NCBI GenBank assembly: GCA_025267735.1
Contig: CM046311.1
Location: 24,717,020 to 24,781,019, forward strand
Source: Mactra quadrangularis
Taxonomy: Eukaryota; Mollusca; Bivalvia; Venerida; Mactridae
DNA: 64,000 bases
Direction of reading: 5' to 3'
Shown here: piece after piece, positions 60,379 to 64,000 of the stretch
Layout: the number at the start of each line of letters is the position of its first letter
Numbering within the stretch: the first letter of the stretch is position 1
Translations under genes and position numbers: made by a program
Notes under the pieces: model-generated
What the model was told of the DNA's origin: nothing
The model's input: only the letters and a program-made list of their open reading frames with translations
The model's database searches: none

Positions 60379-60645
60379 TTTATTTATTGGAGTTAACGCC
60401 GTATCAACACAATTTAGGTCATTTCACGGCGTCCAGCGCACCTAACCTAGCTTTCCTGGACCATTGTCTATAACCAGTACTCACCTACCCTTCCACAAGG
60501 CCGGAAACTTCTCCATATTATCTAATCAATGGAGGAAAATCGACATTATTGTCAAATTTTCATGGAAGGGTATAACCTCCCCGGGTGGGATTCGAACCCG
60601 CACCCCCTCGGGCACGAGTATCCAAACTTCGCTATCGACCAGGGT
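60379..60645 (-). mobile_element. tRNA-derived SINE (family 1)
   Basis: On the minus strand: B box GGGTTCGAATCCC, body TGTCGATTTTCCTCCATTG and GGTAGGTGAGTACTGGTTAT, tail AAATGACCTAAATTGTGTTG then CGGCGTTAACTCCAATAAAT. TCTGAACAA flanks both ends (60370-60378, 60646-60654) as a 9-bp target duplication. The plus-strand frame over 60464-60661 is a shadow of it. Confidence 0.92.
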
Positions 60646-60929
60646 TCTGAACAAAGGATAGTGTCATTGTAATTTCTAATGCCGCATGGTAACAAGAGTA
60701 CTGCTTTACCGTAATAGTAAAATTTTGCTGATTTATATTGCTATTTAGAACTCAAATTATTAATTTTCAGTGTAATTCTACTTGGCCGAGTGCCAAAAAT
60801 GTTTACTTTTCCGAAGCTCTCCAACTCGCCCTAGCGTCGGATCCGCGTCCATATTTCTAATTGAAGTTTTTGTGCAGTAAAATATATTTAATATAAGTTT
60901 TTTTATTTCTTAAGTTTCAATTTCAAACT

Positions 60930-61260
60930 TCAAAATTTATGATCCTAATTGTCAACCGCATCTCGTGTGACAAGGTTCAAAACTCCATATACATTTTTCT
61001 TTAAGAATTATCTCCCCTGAACATAGCATTTTCTTTAAAAAAATATTCGTTTTTACTGCAACTGTTTTATTTCTGTAGGTATCAAGTTCAAGCTTAAAAT
61101 ATATGTTCCTTATTATCAACCACATCTCATGTGACAAGGTTCATACTCCGAATTTTTTTTTCAAAATTGTCTCCCGAGAACTTAAAATTTTCTTCAAAAA
61201 AAGAATATCTTTTACTTTAACTTCTTTATTTTATTAGATATCATTTTCAAATATTTATTG
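60930..61260. repeat. 164-bp tandem repeat, two full copies
   Basis: CAACCGCATCTCGTGTGACAA at 60953 recurs as CAACCACATCTCATGTGACA at 61117 (period 164). A third, partial copy of the same block (CAACCACATCTCATATGACA) is at about 61880, separated by other elements. Confidence 0.85.
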
Positions 61261-61715
61261 CATATGTTACTATAAATAGTAACAAAATCGACGAGAAAGT
61301 GCGCCAATATAGCCTCAATGTGGGCAATATATTCCGGTATTGAGCAAGTGTGCCAAAATATCGATATTTGGCTCACTTCCTAGTGTGCCAAAAATCGATA
61401 TTGAGGCAACTTCCGGTCATTACGCATTTAACAACGGCAGACTTTCCGCACGTGAAATTCGTACGTAATTAGCAACAAGAAGCTATTAAATTTAACGACG
61501 TGTGTTTTTTTCATATAAAAATCAATAAGATAATCAACAACCAGACTTACGTTTTATAACAAGCCTTCATTAGATTCCAACGTTTCGGCGTTGAAAACAA
61601 AACGATACATGTGACGTAACGTCAACGTGCAAAATAGCGCGTTACGTCGAGAAAAAGTATACTTTTGTTGTAGAAAAATCATCATTACATGCATTGGTCA
61701 ACATATGCAATAAAA

Positions 61716-61860
61716 AGGTTATGAAACAGGGCAAGTGTGCCTTAATTCGATATCGGCACACTTTCCTCGGCATTAGCCCTCGGGCTAAAGCCCTCGGGCC
61801 AATACCTAAGCAAGTGTGCCGATATCTTCCTTAAGGCACACTTGCCCTGTTTAATAACCT
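61716..61860. mobile_element. 145-bp palindromic MITE
   Basis: AGGTTATGAAACAGGGCAAG and CTTGCCCTGTTTAATAACCT are the ends. Inner arms GTGTGCCTTAA/TTAAGGCACAC and CGATATCGGCACAC/GTGTGCCGATAT, with a CCCTCGGGC centre. It splits off the third copy of the 164-bp repeat. Confidence 0.9.
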
Positions 61861-63007
61861 ATACATATCTTCCTTATCATCAACCACATCTCATATGACA
61901 AACACTCAGTCGAACATGCTGTCTCTACTGACAGCTCTTGTTTTAATAATGGCATAATGCTTACCATTAAAAGAAATGTTTAACAGAGAATATCAATGTT
62001 GTCTAAATTGGTCAAATTAAGGTGTGTATTCACTAGTGCATGTTTGAATATCTAGCGGGAGGTCAATGTTATATATTTTACTATATATTATAAAGATTCA
62101 GATTTTATTTAGACTTGAAAAAGATAACTTACATTGTCGCATTTCGATATATAACGATACAAAAGTAAATTACGCTATCGCTCACACGCGCACCTACAAG
62201 CTCTAATTCATTTATACATTTATTTGTGCTCGATTAGTCTTAAATACATGAAAGGAAGCGTCGTGATGAAGAAAATAAAACTTCTAAATATTTATAATCT
62301 TTTACAACGTCGATTCTATGTCCGTTATATAAAATGAACATTTGTCAGGTTTATTTGTGCCAAGTACAATAATATTGTTTTTATATAACTTATTTTTTAG
62401 TTTCCAAATGCTACAGTACAGGTAAAAGTTATCAAGATATGATAAAAACGCCGATTCCTGAACGGGCACCGGTAAATCACTTTCTTTGTTCCGAATCCAC
62501 CGTTTACTTTTGAGCGGCTAGGGGCGAGCGTGTGACAAATATGGCTAAAAAGGGCTAACATGGCTTCATAAACTTACTAATTTTATAATACTAATTGGTG
62601 CTTTGTGTATCTCTCCTTACGCTTTATTTATGTAAGAGTAATACTACATGTATAAGTACACATTTTACTCGCCGAACTTAAAAAAATTGACAGCTTACAT
62701 GATTTATTTGCATTCATTGCTTGAAATGCGACCGTCTGCAACAGTAATTCATCGTTATCCTCGTCATCACTCATCATTACGTTTCTTAATATTTTTTACC
62801 CAACCACAGTCGCTACGACTAATGACACTATTTTAGAAAGCCGGAACGCTTGATTCATAGTTCTTACCGGGGCGAGCCGATCGGTGATCTTTTAACGCCG
62901 GTTCATAAACCGCCCTTGCTAATCAAGTCGGCCCACAGTATCGTCTGCTTAAATTAAAATTTTAAGACACATTGTTACGTCATTGTGATCCAATTTAAGA
63001 GTAATAT
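61861..63007. other. no supported gene
   Basis: Apart from the partial 164-bp repeat near 61880, nothing recognised. The short frame at 62648-62836 shows no domain. Confidence 0.5.
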
Positions 63008-63010
63008 CAG

Positions 63011-63317
63011 TAGCGTGTTCAATAACACTAAACGTTACAGAACGTTACATAACGATACATTCGGAACTCCTCGGCCATTCGCTGCGAATAATCTCGGACA
63101 TATTTAGACGCTATTTTGAAACTACCGGTATTGAAGTAAACAAATATATGATCGTGTAGGCATTGAGTGATGTTTCGTTTTTAGTCCGTAAATTTTGAAA
63201 CATCACTCAATGCCTTAACGATCGCATATTTGTGTATTAGATTAGATTATTCGCAGCGAATGGCCGAGGAGTTCCGAATGTATCGTTCTGTAACGTTCGC
63301 GGTAACTGAACACGCTA
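63011..63317. mobile_element. palindromic MITE, 307 bp, complete
   Basis: TIRs TAGCGTGTTCA and TGAACACGCTA, flanked by CAG on both sides (63008-63010, 63318-63320), a possible 3-bp target duplication. Arms match through CGATACATTCGGAACTCCTC and its complement to a centre with CATCACTCAATGCC/GGCATTGAGTGATG. Its right end (CGTTCGCGGTAACTGAACA) is shared with the left terminus of element Z. Confidence 0.92.
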
Positions 63318-63320
63318 CAG

Positions 63321-64000
63321 TTTTTGTTTTGTTAAGAAAACTTTCAAGGCCACTTATATAAATTGAAAAGAGTATAGGTGATAAGTTACCTGATATACTT
63401 GAGAATTATTTAATTATATTGCTAGAACATTACTTTCTTACTTTTGTTCTTTTATTATATAAAATATTGATTAATTTTAAATAACACACTGACATTTACC
63501 TAGGGTAATTAAAGATGTTTAGTTAAATAGAAGATATTGTCATAAAATATCTTTCTTCAAAATCCACGTAAATACAAACTAAAACGCTTATTTAAGACTT
63601 AATACTGTTCCTATTAATTTCAAAGTAATTAAAAACATACATAATAGTTTCTAGCGTCTCTGAATAGACTAGTCGCGGAAACACCTATACATAGAATCAT
63701 AGTTGATAGTTGGGCTTCACAAACTTTATTACAAATGATTTTAAAATATTTCAATTAACATTTTTATAATGAATATAGGTACTGGCAACGTTTTAAACAA
63801 TTCCAAAAAATGAACTTGCTTTCAAGTTCATGTTTAATATTTTATTTAGCACAAACATGATATTTTATGCTAATAGGTCTATAATATGTACAGTTTGAAA
63901 AAAAGAGAAACAAGCAAACAAACATACACACAAAATATGTGGGGGGAAGGAAAATTGCGAGTATATAGTTGTTTACAGTTTTTTAAAAAAAAGAACGAGA
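63321..64000. other. no supported gene
   Basis: AT-rich to the window end; nothing recognised. Confidence 0.5.

Noticed and set aside
60464..60661. 65-codon plus-strand frame
   Set aside because: Reads across a reverse-oriented SINE, including its B box.
1..64000. CRISPR array, operons or bacterial regulatory sites
   Set aside because: No regularly spaced short repeats with unique spacers and no prokaryotic gene organisation; the sequence is clearly eukaryotic.

Overview
The window is AT-rich, intron-bearing animal DNA with no bacterial features. It is packed with decayed LINEs, tRNA-derived SINEs, a Ty3/gypsy fragment, DNA-transposon remnants and many non-autonomous inverted-repeat elements. 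The mix (SINEs sharing LINE tails, a Mutator-like/YqaJ-type element, a single-exon rhodopsin-type receptor) suggests a lophotrochozoan, most likely a bivalve mollusc. That assignment is inference; no species-diagnostic gene is present. Only one intact, probably functional host gene is visible: a single-exon class A GPCR at 36336-37307 (+).

Layout. 1-8209: a 4.32-kb unit in direct tandem, cut by an N gap (8210-8309). Each unit carries a near-complete 2-kb palindrome and a small TIR element. 8310-13450: non-coding, with a recurring GTTACGGAACATA motif and a perfect 37-bp inverted repeat. 13500-19200: three LINE remnants, two of them from one unusual RT family. 20691-23433: a 2.74-kb foldback-like element with long TIRs and a 7-8 bp target duplication. 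24-29 kb: a truncated, frameshifted Ty3/gypsy element (minus strand). 29.5-34.4 kb: a nest of LINEs, including a younger LINE with 5' inversion and a 13-bp target duplication inserted in an older RT, and a long RT open frame of the unusual family. 34.7-38.1 kb: a MITE, the GPCR and a SINE. 38.4-41.0 kb: LINE scraps. 42.7-47.3 kb: a decayed transposase with DDE and YqaJ-type nuclease regions, then two exon-like segments, the second resembling a Spindlin/Tudor-like module, with a hAT-like MITE between them. 48.8-57.5 kb: a deleted IS630/Tc1-like transposase, a 614-bp TIR element (called Z here), and a 5.3-kb element with about 520-bp inverted termini inserted in a second Z copy. 57.5-64 kb: palindromic MITEs, SINEs and a 164-bp tandem repeat.

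The region reads as layered transposition. Several insertions are dated relative to each other by target duplications and by intact empty sites elsewhere in the window (49742 for the 5.3-kb element, 49850-49866 for the TA-flanked MITE). Apart from the GPCR there is no evidence of cooperating genes. All calls rest on reading translated motifs and self-comparison by eye; no alignment or database search was run.
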